64,000 bases of DNA from Morella rubra (Eukaryota > Streptophyta > Magnoliopsida > Fagales > Myricaceae), in NCBI GenBank assembly GCA_003952965.2, contig CM025854.1, forward strand, positions 8,999,994-9,063,993, read 5' to 3'. Of the stretch, positions 45,558 through 55,933 are shown piece after piece. The notes below the pieces were generated by a model. That model saw nothing but the letters and a program-made list of their open reading frames with translations, made no database searches and was not told the origin of the DNA. The translations under genes and the position numbers were made by a program. Positions within the stretch are counted from its first letter, which is position 1. Each line of letters begins with the position of its first letter.

Positions 45558-46374
45558 GTACTGTGGTACACTTCATTGTTCAATTTTTTCTGCCTATTTC
45601 AAATTTAGCCGATTAGAATTTAGGTCATAGAAATGCAGCAAATGAATGCTACTAAAAAAAGAATACCAAATATCATGTGAAAATTTATTTTGTAGATTAT
45701 TTTAGAACTCGATTATTTATTTGAAAGCACAGTGTTAGAAACTTAAAGGGAATTCAATTGACAAGAGCTTTTCATTTTTTAAGTAATTGATAGGAGCTTA
45801 TTGATATTGTAATTTGTACATGTTATGATTTATTAATAGCACAAAAGAGGAGTAATATTTTTCCATTGTGTCATGACTCTATCCTTGGTCATTTCCTTCT
45901 TTGAAAATCTTGGCCTTTGGTAATTTATTAGTTATATGTTTGTGGCTTTGGCCTCTGTCCTTGGTTATATATGATGCTTGGTCATTTTTTTGTAAACAGT
46001 TTCTTGTCCACATATAGCCATCATAAGAGGCAAATTTTATACATTTTCAAAGTTTGTCAGCTTCTTGTATCCCATTAAAATAGCTAGTTGTTATAACAAA
46101 TGAATTTTAGGATTCGAATTTGGGTTATGTAACTTGTAATTGATCAAGGCAATAGTTGATATGTTGTTGATGGGTTACAAGTGAACAGTACAATCAATAC
46201 AAGTAGATACATCACATATGTGCATTATATTGAATTGTAAAATTGTTATTAAGTTTCGAAATTATATTGAAATTGTGATTAGGACTAGGTTGTGAAATTG
46301 TGATTAGGACCTTAGGTTGTGGCTTGTGAAATTATATTGATGAATTTTGTTTTATTTTTTTTTTTGTTTAGATA

Positions 46375-46958
46375 ATGGATAAGTTTTTGATAAAAAAAAT
46401 CAACGGGGTCATCTAATACTCCTAATGTGGTTGCTACTTCTGAGACGAAAAATAGTTTGAAAAGACATCGTGTTTTGTTTAGTTTGAATGATATTATTGT
46501 TGACTCAGGATTACGTTTGAAGAATATGACTTGGATTGGTTTACGTGAACAAGTTCGGGAGAATGATACTGGGGTTTAAACCCATTGAAGAATATGATGT
46601 TGGGATTAGGGATCAAGTTCGTAGGGAGTATTTAATAAAAATTCATTGTCAACTGCTTGGGCATGATTTTCCCAAGAAGCAATATGGAAAACAAACGAGG
46701 GCTTTTTTAGAGTCATGGTTCAAAGAATATGAGTGGTTGGAATATGGTATATCAGAGGATGCGGCGCATTGCTTGTGGTGTTATCTATTTAGGCAAAGTA
46801 GAGGATCAAGATCCAGGGGAGATATGTTTATATCTACGGGATCTAGCAATTGGAAAAAGGGAGTAGAGGTATTTGGTGACCATGTTGATGCATTTAATAA
46901 TGCTCACAATGATGCTAAAAGATGTTGGGAAAAATACAATTCCCTCTTTGTGGAATAA
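46375..46958 (+). pseudogene. hAT transposase, N-terminal TTF-type zinc finger
   Basis: ATG at 46375 follows the intron directly and gives MDKFL-; a frameshift comes within ten codons, then the frame recovers at SLNDIIVDSGLRLKN. From about 46560 it reads GFKPIEEYDVGIRDQVRREY, HDFPKKQYGKQTRAF, WLEYGISEDAAHCLWCYLF and SNWKKGVEVFGDHVDAFNNA, the TTF-type zinc finger of plant hAT transposases. It is cut at 46950-46958, where foreign sequence begins. Confidence 0.85.
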
Positions 46959-47350
46959 CGTGAGAAACGAAAAATTAAGAAGAACAAGAAATAAACAATG
47001 ACACAGAGATTTACGTGGTTCCCTCAATATGAGATATGTCCACAGAGTTGCAGATATTTCACTATTGTCAATGAAAGTATATGGAGGCAGCCGTCATGCA
47101 TAAAACGGCGCAAGAGGACAATCTGGCATTATATAACCTTAGCACTGAGCATAACATATAAAGGGCCTCCACCTGGGTTGCCGCATCACCAAGCCTCCAC
47201 TCCATGGACTAAGCCTCACAAAATATCTCCTCTTAAACCGTAAACGCTCTTCGTCGAATTGGGTCGGGTGCTATTCAAGTCGGATATAACAAACTAGGCT
47301 CCACACAATCTAATAGAAGATAATGTGAAGCACTCAGAAATCAGAAACAA
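46950..47350 (+). other. Foreign insert inside the hAT transposase
   Basis: About 400 bases of unrelated sequence separate EKYNSLF from the next transposase block (VSHILSTHGHDVENAY). The phrase GAGATTTACGTGGTTCCCTC recalls the GAGATTTTTAGGTGGTTCGG motif of the family L LTRs, so this may be part of another LTR. No target duplication was identified, and the element type is uncertain. Confidence 0.4.
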
Positions 47351-47353
47351 AGT

Positions 47354-47945
47354 GTGTCACACATTTTATCTACACACGGGCACGATGTAGAGAATGCTTA
47401 TCGCATTTGTTTGACAACGGTTTTAGATTGCATTTGTTTTCTTTTGGAGCAAGGATTAGCTTTTTGTGGTCATGATGAGTCCGAGAGTTCAATGAGAAAG
47501 GGCAATTTTCTTGAGTTGTTGGAATGGTATAGCTTACATAATGAAAAGGTTACAAAGACACTTCAGTTGAATGCTCCTGGAAACAACCACATGACTTTTT
47601 CAAAAATTCAGAAGGGAATGGTGAGTGTTGCTGCAGTGGAGACCACGCTTGCCATCATTAAAGATATTGGGAATGGATATTTTTCACTTATGGTTGATGA
47701 ATCTCGAGATACGTCAGCGAAGGCGAAAATGGCAGTGATTTTGAGATATGTGAACAAAAGTGGACAGATGACAGAAAGGTTTCTTGGTTTGGAACATGTA
47801 CCGACACTTGCTCCCAATCTTTGAAAAATATTGTAGAAAAGTTGTTTGCAAGATACTGGTTATCAATATCCAGATTGAGAGGTAAAGGGTATGATGGAGC
47901 ATCAAACATGCAAGGCGAGTTCAATGGGTTGAAGTCGCTCATTTT
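47354..47945 (+). pseudogene. hAT transposase, DUF4371 region, left of the copia insertion
   Basis: Two frames: 47354-47824 with SFHD-like start, FCGHDESESSMRKGNFLELL, NNHMTFSKIQKGMVSV and GYFSLMVDESRDTSAKAKMA (the first catalytic-domain aspartate lies in VDESRD), then after a frameshift LSISRLRGKGYDGASNMQGE (47862-47920). These are the DUF4371 and early RNase-H-like fold of plant hAT transposases. The frame runs to 47945, where the copia-like element interrupts it. Confidence 0.88.
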
Positions 47946-49158
47946 TGTAAGTCCAAGGATTAAGGCAACCCAAGAGGGGGGTGAATTGGGTTTCCAAACT
48001 TTTTCACTTTTAACCCCCAAAGTCGTGTTTGCAAAGTAAAGACTAATTTAGCACAAGTATATTGATGCAACAAGTAAATAAGTGCTAAATGTAAAGAGTA
48101 GGGTTTAGAGAAGCAAACACGAGATTTTTAGGTGTTCGGCAAACCCGCCTACATCCACCCCTCAAGCTCCTTTACCGAGCCTTAAGGTTTTCCCACTATC
48201 TTCTAAATAGTGTACACACTAGCTTCCGAGTGCTAGAGAACCGTACAAGTGTTTTTCTAGGCTCAACACTTACAACCCAAACAACCTTGAGATATACCCT
48301 CTCTAAGCTTCTTCTTTAGTGAACAACCTCACTAAAGGAATCACCTTTTTGGATAGGAAGATTACAAGAATAAACTCTCTCAAAGAGTGGATATGAAAAT
48401 GGAAAGTTCTATCTCTTTGATTCACACAATGACAAGGATAAGAAAGTGTAATTTGTGTGAATGATATGAGAAATATGGAATAGGAAGGTTTAAGATATTT
48501 CTCAAGCTAAGTAAAATGATATGTGGTCGTTCTCCCTTGTTTAGAGACAATAGGAAGGTCTTTATATAGGCCACATGAAAAAAAAAAACTAGTCGTTTCT
48601 AGCCGTTATGAATTTTACCGTTGTATCGGTCAACCGCTTCAAGGTTACCGTTACCAACAGTCATATTGTCAGAGCTTAATGAATCTATTTCAAATCATAG
48701 ATCGGTCGATCGCTACACCAAGCGGTCGAAGGCCAGTCGACCGCTTCACCAGCCGGTCGACCTCTTCAACTTAAGCACATGATCCGGTTCATTTAAAACT
48801 ACGATTTTGGCCACTTTAAAACATCCAATTTTAAAGACTACCTTCCCATAAGTATATAAAAAGGTTTGGAGTTGATTGGGTGTTTTGAAACCATTTAAAA
48901 AATATTTGTTCTTCCAAACAAGAGGTAAAACGGTTTATGCACGTTTTGAAAGATATGCAAATGTACGATTCAAATTCTTGTCAAAAGTGAAACTAAGAGT
49001 TACAAGATTATACCCTATGGTCTTGAATCTTCACTTTTGAGCTCCTTGCATTTTCTTAATCTTCAATCTTCTTGTCTTTGGTTTTTAAGATGTCCATTTT
49101 GTAAACTTAATCCATTTATTGAAATCATCAAAATATCGATTGTGAACAAAAGCCAACA
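47946..49158 (-). repeat. LTR, left copy (3' LTR of the minus-strand element)
   Basis: 1213 bases, close in sequence to the right copy but with several short indels. It contains the family TATA segment (GGCCTATATAAAGACC on the minus strand, about 48557-48572) and GGTCGACCGCTTC-type palindromes near 48700-48770. Confidence 0.93.
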
Positions 49159-49159
49159 A

Positions 49160-49176
49160 TCTCTCCCTTTTTTGAT
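49160..49176 (-). other. Polypurine tract
   Basis: On the minus strand CATCAAAAAAGGGAGAGAT runs straight into the LTR start TGTTGGC. It would prime plus-strand DNA synthesis. Confidence 0.8.
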
Positions 49177-49949
49177 GATGACAATAAATTGATAGTTTTG
49201 GGATGACTCCCCCTATCTTTTGCAATTAGAAAATCATTTGAAACTTGAGACAAAATTTTAGTAGCCAATATTCATAATCCAATTCAAAAGGAGAATATAT
49301 AGTCATTAAAACTATCAACACATTTCTTCCCTTTTGTCACATCAAAAAGACAGAATATAAACTTAGATGGATGCATCACCTAAAATTTGATAAAAATTAA
49401 GATCTGTGGATGCATTATCCATCAAGCTTTCCCAAACATGCATTATACCAATACCCATCACATGATCAAAGGGAATACAAGCATATCGACATTAAGAAAT
49501 CTTCCCCTTTGTCAATCAAAAAATGAATGCATGGATAGAACTCGAATAGTCATTTTCATTTAAAAGAATATCCAAAAGAACAATTTGGGCTTTTAAATGA
49601 CAATCATATTGAAATGGTATAAATGATGACTAATAGGGACTCAAGAGTCCATCGCTATTACGATAGTAGCCCACCGAATGGGTTTGTACCAACCTCTTAG
49701 CTACCAATGACAATTTAAAGGTCATTCTCAACCAAAAAATTTGGCTCACAAAATCTCATAAAAGTTCATGATTTTGTAAAAATGTCATTTTAGAGATGTT
49801 CTATTTTGATAAATGCAAGAAATACGTCAAAGATAAATACATTTGCATTAACACATAAGAAATCATCATTAACCAACAATTTAGAACAAATTCTCAATCA
49901 AGGATTTAGAAGTTACTAAAGGTTTTCCCTTAGCATTTGTCCTCAAATG

Positions 49950-50871
49950 TCACAAGCCTTCTTGATAGGCAAGTTTCATCCAAGTACTCTTTATTGCTCC
50001 ATCTTCTTGAATCCTATAAAAGAATGAAGAAAATATTTTTGGTACCCAAGCTTTCTTGGGTCCTTCGATGTTAGCCTTGGTTCCTTTTGGAACCCATGTC
50101 TTCTTGAGAGTCTTGCTCCCAAGTTTCTTCAATGCACAATACAAAATTAGATGCCCATATTTGTTGCAAAAATGGCATGTTTGAGTAGGTGCACAAAAAG
50201 ACTTAGCCTTCAAAAAATAGTTCTTAAAATATTTTTGGTGAATAGAAGGCTTGTAGCCTAAGCCACTTTTGTCAAAGACACATCTTTGACTACCAAGAAT
50301 CAAATCCAAAGATTTCTTTTCTTGAGTGAACTTCTCAAGGATTTTGCTTTGAGAAATTATTTTGTTGTTCAAAGCAACTTTCTCCTTTTCAAATTCTAAA
50401 GTTTTTTGTTGGAGTAAATCATTTTCAAGCTTTAGAGTATTTCTCTCATTTTCTAATAAATCAATTTCTTTTGAGATCAAAATGAGTTTCTTTTTCAAGG
50501 ATGTATATTTTGAATAAAGTTTTTCAAATTGACAAAGAAGTTCATCAAAGGCATTTTGAAGTTCAATATATGAAAGTTAGGTTCATCATCCGAAGAGTAT
50601 ACCTCATCATCATCCTCAAATGCCATGAGGCACATGTTAGTGATTTCTCCATCTTCGGAGGAGGAGGAGGAGCTTCATCGTTAACATGCCATGATGTCTT
50701 CTTGTATTTGAGGCTTCTCTTCTCTTTCTTTCTTTTGAGGAAGTTCTTGAACTTTCTAGTCATCAAGACTATGTCTTCCTCATCGTCATCCTCATCTTCA
50801 ATTATCGAAGATTTGAGAGCGATCCTCATCTTCTTGATCTGTTTTCTCATCATTTGAGCCTCATCTCGCAT
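49950..50871 (-). pseudogene. Gag C-terminal part with zinc knuckle (duplication copy A)
   Basis: On the minus strand a first frame (50871-50563) gives a charged stretch with MRDEAQMMRKQIKKMRI and a K/E-rich segment. A second frame (50498-49950, 182 codons) is coiled-coil-like (ISKEIDLLENERNTLKLEND) and contains the zinc knuckle CHFCNKYGHLILYC (C-X2-C-X4-H-X4-C), followed by WVPKGTKAN. These are the nucleic-acid-binding part of a copia Gag of the type found with long coiled-coil Gag proteins. The break between the frames and the lack of a pol frame mark it as incomplete. Confidence 0.75.
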
Positions 50872-50924
50872 GAGAGATCGGCTCGCTAGACAATCAGGGT
50901 TCCATTCCTTTGGAAATCGGGATT

Positions 50925-51725
50925 TAGAAGTTACCCCTTAGCATTTGTCCTTGTCACAAGCCTTCCAAGTTTCAAAGTACTCTTTATTGGAATCCCCCAA
51001 GCTTTCTTGGGTCCTTCGTGTTAGCCTTGGTTCCTTTTGGAACCCATGTCTTCTTGAGAGTCTTGCTCCCAAGTTTCTTCAATGCACAATTTAGATGCCC
51101 ATCTTTGTTGCAAAAATGCATGTTTGAGTAGGTGCACAAAAAGACTTAGCCTTCAAGTTCTTAAAATATTTTTGGTGAATAGAAGGCTTGTAGCCTAAGC
51201 CACTTTTGTCAAAGACACATCTTTGACTTCAAATCCAAAGATTTCTTTCCTTGAGTAAAAGTTTTGCTTTGAGAAATTATTTTGTTGTTCAAAGCAACTT
51301 TCTCCTTTTCAAATTCTAAAGCTTTTTGTTGGATAAATCATTTTCAAGTTTAGAGTATTTCTCTCATTTTTTAATAAATCAATTTCTTTTGAGATCAAAA
51401 TGAGTTTCTTTTTCAAGGATGTATATTTTGAACCAAGTTTTTCAAATTGACAAAGAAGTTCAAAAGGCATTTTGAAGTTCAATATATGAAAGTTTAGGTT
51501 CATCATCGAAGAGTATACCTCATCATCATCCTCAAATGCCATGAGGCACATGTTATGATTTCTCCATCTTCTTCACTTTCATCGTTAACATTGATGTCTT
51601 CTTGTATTTGAGGCTTCTCTTCTCTTTCTTTCTTTTGAGGAAGTTCTTGAACTTTCTAGTCATCAAGACTATGTCTTCCTCATCGTCATCCTCATCTTCT
51701 TATGAAGATTTGAGAGCGATCCTCA
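50925..51725 (-). repeat. Tandem duplicate of the Gag C-terminal part (copy B) with many short deletions
   Basis: Follows the order of copy A (49911-50880) from end to end, but lacks many short stretches, each from about 3 to a few tens of bases. For example the segment between TACTCTTTATTG and CCCAAGCTTTC is shortened from about 50 to under 10 bases. Only a piece of the reading frame survives (51551-51309, MCLMAFEDDDEVYSS...). Confidence 0.85.
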
Positions 51726-51756
51726 ATCTTCATTTTCGAGCATTTGGATCTCATGG

Positions 51757-52353
51757 TCATGAGGATCCGAGAAGCTCTTCTAGAGGTAGCTTGGTGAGAT
51801 CTTTAGCCTCTTGAATCGCGGTCACCTTTGCTTCCCAAGACTTTGGTAGTGACCTAAGGATTTTTCTCACCAAATAGTTAGTATAAGATTTACCAAGAGC
51901 ATTCAAAGCATTTATAATGTTGGTAAATCTATACATGTCACTAATGGATTCTTCCGGTGTCATTTTAAATAACTCATAGTTATGGACAAACATACTAATT
52001 TTGGACTCTTTGACTTGGTTTGTCCCTTCATGTGTAATCTCTAGAGCATGCCAAATTTCCTTAGCATTTGTGCAAGAATATATTCTATTAAACTCTCCTC
52101 TATCTAAAGCACAATATAATATGTTCATAGCTCTTGCATCTAGAGAGATTTTCTTTTTGTCTAGGTCACTATATTCATTTTCGTTTTTAAAAGTTTCAAC
52201 CTCTCCAACTTTCTTTGTGGGAATATGTGGACCATTCAATATGCATAACCATAAATCATAATCAATAGATTGAAAATAAATACTTATCCTAACTTTCCAA
52301 TATGCATAATCACTACCATTAAAGAATGGTGGTCTAATGTGAAAGTCCCTCAA
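51757..52353 (-). CDS. Copia Gag N-terminal domain (UBN2 type)
   Basis: 198 open codons on the minus strand. Landmarks: FFNGSDYAYWKVRISIYFQS at the start, then LDARAMNILYCAL, AKEIWHALEITHEGTNQVKE and, towards the end, LPKSWEAKVTAIQEAKDL. This is the capsid-type UBN2 Gag domain of plant copia elements (the LD-A-A-NILY, A-EIW-L and LP-SWE blocks are family marks). The codon that opens the frame is TTG, and the only nearby upstream ATG is out of frame, so a normal start is missing or was lost. The frame ends in the joint with copy B. Confidence 0.85.
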   Translation of the reverse strand: MRDFHIRPPFFNGSDYAYWKVRISIYFQSIDYDLWLCILNGPHIPTKKVGEVETFKNENEYSDLDKKKISLDARAMNILYCALDRGEFNRIYSCTNAKEIWHALEITHEGTNQVKESKISMFVHNYELFKMTPEESISDMYRFTNIINALNALGKSYTNYLVRKILRSLPKSWEAKVTAIQEAKDLTKLPLEELLGSS

Positions 52354-52419
52354 CTTGAGTGTTGAACTTGAAGTTGCATTCTAACTCAAGATTTTTAAAT
52401 CTTGTGTAACGAGCACCAA

Positions 52420-52431
52420 GCTCTGATACCA
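52420..52431 (-). other. Primer-binding site for initiator tRNA-Met
   Basis: On the minus strand TGGTATCAGAGC, the complement of the 3' end of plant initiator tRNA-Met, lies two bases inside the right LTR (52434). It fixes the element's polarity. Confidence 0.9.
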
Positions 52432-52433
52432 AT

Positions 52434-53674
52434 TGTAAGTCCAAGGATTAAGGCAACCCAAAAGGGGGGTGAATTGGGTTTCAAACTTTTTCGCTTTTAA
52501 CCCCCAAAGTCGTGTTTGCAAAGTAAAGACTAATTTAGCACAAGTATATTGATGCAACAATTAAATAAGTGCTAAATGTAAAGAGTAGGTTTAGAGAAGC
52601 AAACACGAGATTTTTAGGTGGTTCGGCAAACCGCCTACATCCACCCCTCAAGCTCCTTTACCGAGCCTTGAGGTTTTTCCACTATCTTCCAAATAGTGTA
52701 CACACTAGCTTCTGGGTGCTAGAGAACCTACAAGTGTTTTCCTAGGCTCAACACTCACAACTCAACCAACCTTGAGATATACCCTCTCTAAGCTTCTTCT
52801 TTAGTGAACAACCTCACTAAAGGAATCACCTCTTTTGGATAGGAAGATTACAAGAATAAACTCTCTCAAAGAGTGGATATGAAAATGAAAGCTCTATCTC
52901 TTTGATTCACACAATGACAAGGATAAGAAAGTGTAATTTGTGTGAATGATATGAGAAATATGGAATAGGAAGGTTTAAGATATTTCTCAAGTTAAGTAAA
53001 ATGATATGTGGTCGTTCTCCTTGTTTAGAGACAATAGGAAGTCTTTATATAGGCCACATGAAAAAAAATTAGCCGTTTCTAGCCGTTATGAATTTTACCA
53101 TTGTACCGGTTGATCGCTTCATGTACCAGTCGACCGCTTCAGGGTTACCGTTACCCAACGGTCATATTGTCAGAGCTCAACGGATCTATTTCAAATCATA
53201 GAACGGTAGACCGCTACACCAAGCGGTTGAAGGCCGGTCAACCGCTTACCGGTCGACCTCTTCAACTTAAGCACATGATCGGTTCATTTAAAACAACGAT
53301 TTTGGCCACTTTAAAACATCCAATTTTAAAGACTACTTCCATAAGTATATAAAAGGTTTGAGAGTTTGATTGGGGTGTTTTGAAACCATTTAAAAAATAT
53401 TTATTCTTTCAAACAAGAGGTAAAACGGTTTATGCACGTTTTGAAAGATATGCAAGTGTACTTCAAAATCCTTGTCAAAAGTGAAACTAAGAGTTACAAG
53501 ATTATACCCTATGGTCTTGAATCTTCACTTTTGAGCTCCTTGCATCTTCTTGATCTTCAATCTTCTTGTCTTTGGCTCTTTGATAAAAATGTCTTTGTCT
53601 TTTAAGATGTCCATTTTGTAAACTTAATCCATTTATTGAAATCATCAAAATATCGATTGTGACAAAAGCCAACA
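52434..53674 (-). repeat. LTR, right copy (5' LTR of the minus-strand element)
   Basis: 1241 bases. The minus-strand TATA segment is at about 53042-53056. Compared with the left copy there are multiple small indels and substitutions, so the insertion is not very recent. Confidence 0.93.
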
Positions 53675-53679
53675 ATTTT

Positions 53680-55445
53680 GAAGGAAGCTCACCAACTTTA
53701 ATTGGTTATTGTGGCTAAAAGAGTAACGATAAAGTTTATGATTTTTTTTAATTTCTTTGATTGTGAATTCAGTCGGAGCTTCTTATAAACAAAGAGATAT
53801 TCTTCGATAAAGTCAACATGAGAAGATAGTTTGGATAGGGGAGACATTTCTAGTGGAATGGGCATAAATCAGGAAACCAGTTTAGGTGATACTCGTTGAG
53901 GTTCATACCATGTTACAATAATCCGTCTCTTCACTATGTGGTCAACAGTGTTGGATGTACTTGAAAACATACATAAGGATGGCACTAGCTCAGAACAAAC
54001 ATCCATGGCTATAAGTCTGTTGGATAAGATGCAAAGCTTCGACTTTGTATTTATTATGCATTTGTTGAGGAATATATGAGAATTACAAATGAATTGTCAC
54101 AGGCCTTACAGCGAAAGGATCAAGACATTATTAATGCTATGACTTTGGTTGGAGTTGTGAAGCATCGGTTGCAGGATTTTGAGGGAAATAAAATGGGATG
54201 CTTTTTTGGAAGTCAAAACCTTTTGTGTGAATAATTCTATCGATGTACCCAATATGGAAGACATTATTCTAACTCGTGATGGAGGCAAACAATTACTTAA
54301 TTATTTTCGTGTGGAACCAAATTATTGATTTGATCACTCAGGAGATGGATCATCGTTTCGTAAGTACGGAGTTACTTCTTTACATAGTATCTGATCCAAG
54401 GAACTCATTAGCATTTGATCATGCTAAGTTACTTCGTCATGCTGAGCTTTATCCAAAAGATTACTTGATCATATGATACTTAGAGGATATCATAAATGCA
54501 TGGGCAATTTTCAACTGGTTCCAGTCAATTGATCACTAAAAATGATTGTTGTTTTGACTAGGAAATAGTTGGCGACCATCCGTTGGGAGTAAAAATCATG
54601 ATAGATGCTCGGGATAATGCTCAGAATATCAGTTTAGTATATATTTGTTGAGTTTAATAAAGACGAATATGCCATTTGTTGAAGGAATATCATTAAGCAT
54701 CTGAAGACTTTTTATTAATGCTATGTCATCGGTTGCAGGCTTTGAGGGAGATAAAATGGGATGTTTTTTGGAAGTCAAAAATTTTTGTGTGAATAATTCT
54801 ATCATGTGCCCAATATGGAAGACATTATACCAACTCGCAGGTTTGCTTGGCGTGGAAGGCAAACAATTATTATTTGCATTATTTTCGTGTGGAAGTGTTT
54901 TGCCAAGTTATTGATTTGATCACTCAGGAGATGGATCATCGTTTCATAGAAGTAAGTACGGAGTTACTTCTTTACATAGCATATCTGATCCAAGGAACTC
55001 ATTCTCAGCATTTGATCATGCTAAGTTACTTCGTCTTGCTGAGCTTTATCCATAAGATTTCTCAGCAACTGATCATATGATACTTAGAGATCAACTTCAC
55101 ACCTACATTTATGATATGAGAAATAATAATGCTTTTTGGGCTTCAAGATATTGAGGTCTTGCTGTGAAGATGGTTGAGACAAGAAAGCATACTTTTATCC
55201 ATTGTTTATCTCCTTATTGAGTTGACATTGGTCTTACTAGTTGCGACTGAACCGTTGAGAGAGTGTTCTCTGCGATGAATTATCAAGACTGATTTGCGTA
55301 ATAGGATGGGAGATGACTGGATGAATAATAGTATGGTAGTATATATTGAGAAGGAAATTTTTAAACTATTGAGAACGAAACATATTGCAATGTTTTCAGA
55401 AGATGCAGACCCATAGGATCCAATTACCACCTCTCAGTCTCAGCA
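53680..55445 (+). pseudogene. hAT transposase, second half, with internal tandem duplication
   Basis: Continues the frame from 47945 in the same phase once the copia-like element and one ATTTT are removed (…GLKSLI/LKEAHQL…). Later blocks include SSGMGINQETSLGDTR (about 53850), VLDVLENIHKDGTSSEQTSM, DKMQSFDFVFIMHLLRNI, EKDQDIINAMTLVGVVK (54115-54165) and, at the end, the C-terminal dimer region with QDxLRNRMGDDWMN-like and IEKEIFKLL blocks (55280-55380). A segment of about 350-400 bases around 54150-54485 is repeated at 54725-55090. Stops and frameshifts throughout. Confidence 0.82.
54150..55090 (+). repeat. Tandem duplication inside the hAT transposase
   Basis: Copy 1 (54150-54485) and copy 2 (54725-55090) share long identical runs such as CAGGAGATGGATCATCGTTTC and GTACGGAGTTACTTCTTTAC. 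Copy 1 lacks short stretches present in copy 2, for example GTGTTTTGCC near 54320. About 240 bases of intervening transposase-derived sequence lie between the copies. Confidence 0.82.
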
Positions 55446-55933
55446 AATAGTATAATACGTGTAGTACAATATAATATATTTTTAATATTTTTAGTCCTTA
55501 ATTTTCAATATTTTAACTCTAAGACATTTTTTTGAGTCACATAGTAAAAAAAAAAAAATTGTCATTTTCCTTAAGGAATTGGCCCCCTTCATATTCTGGT
55601 TCCACCACTAAATTTGGGCCAATAAATGTGCAATGTAGCCAATGCTTGAAGGTCAAGTTATGAAACACCCTACCCAATCGACATCTAAAGATGCATATAG
55701 AGGGAATTCGGAGGTGCACCGGAGGTGAAGTACATCAAGTGTACCATGGATATATTGCAAGATGCGCTTTACCAATTGTAGATGGATGTTGAGATGTACG
55801 TTCCATATATTGTGATACATAATTCACACTATATGTTATATTAAGCCTGGCAAGAGTGAGATATTAGAAAAATAAAAAGATCCTCTATAGAACCTCATTG
55901 TGGAGGGGAGTGCGTCCCTTAGTTGACAAAGGG

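Larger units (their letters stand above)
47946..53674 (-). mobile_element. Copia-like element with gag but no pol, TSD ATTTT
   Basis: Two LTRs (47946-49158 and 52434-53674) in direct orientation begin TGTAAGTCCAAGG and end AAGCCAACA; ATTTT flanks both outer ends (47941-47945 and 53675-53679). Polarity is minus because the tRNA-Met primer-binding site adjoins the right LTR and the polypurine tract adjoins the left one. The 3.3-kb interior encodes only Gag-type sequence, so the element depends on others for pol. Non-autonomous elements of this kind have been described in plants as TR-GAG. The interior carries a tandem duplication. Confidence 0.93.
45152..55610 (+). mobile_element. hAT element (TTF zinc-finger type) with nested copia, 8-bp TSD
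   Basis: Ends CAGTGGCGGA and TCCACCACTA (inverse TAGTGGTGGA) are short inverted repeats. Flanks AATTTAGG (45144-45151) and AATTTGGG (55611-55618) are an 8-bp target duplication with one change, as expected for hAT. The element spans about 10.5 kb, of which 5.7 kb is the inserted copia-like element. It contains a C/T-rich leader (45370-45557), an intron (45558-46371) and the transposase pseudogene. Confidence 0.92.

Noticed and set aside
45345..45608. An 87-codon serine/leucine-rich frame before the hAT transposase
   Set aside because: CT-rich leader sequence ending in a splice donor; more likely untranslated.
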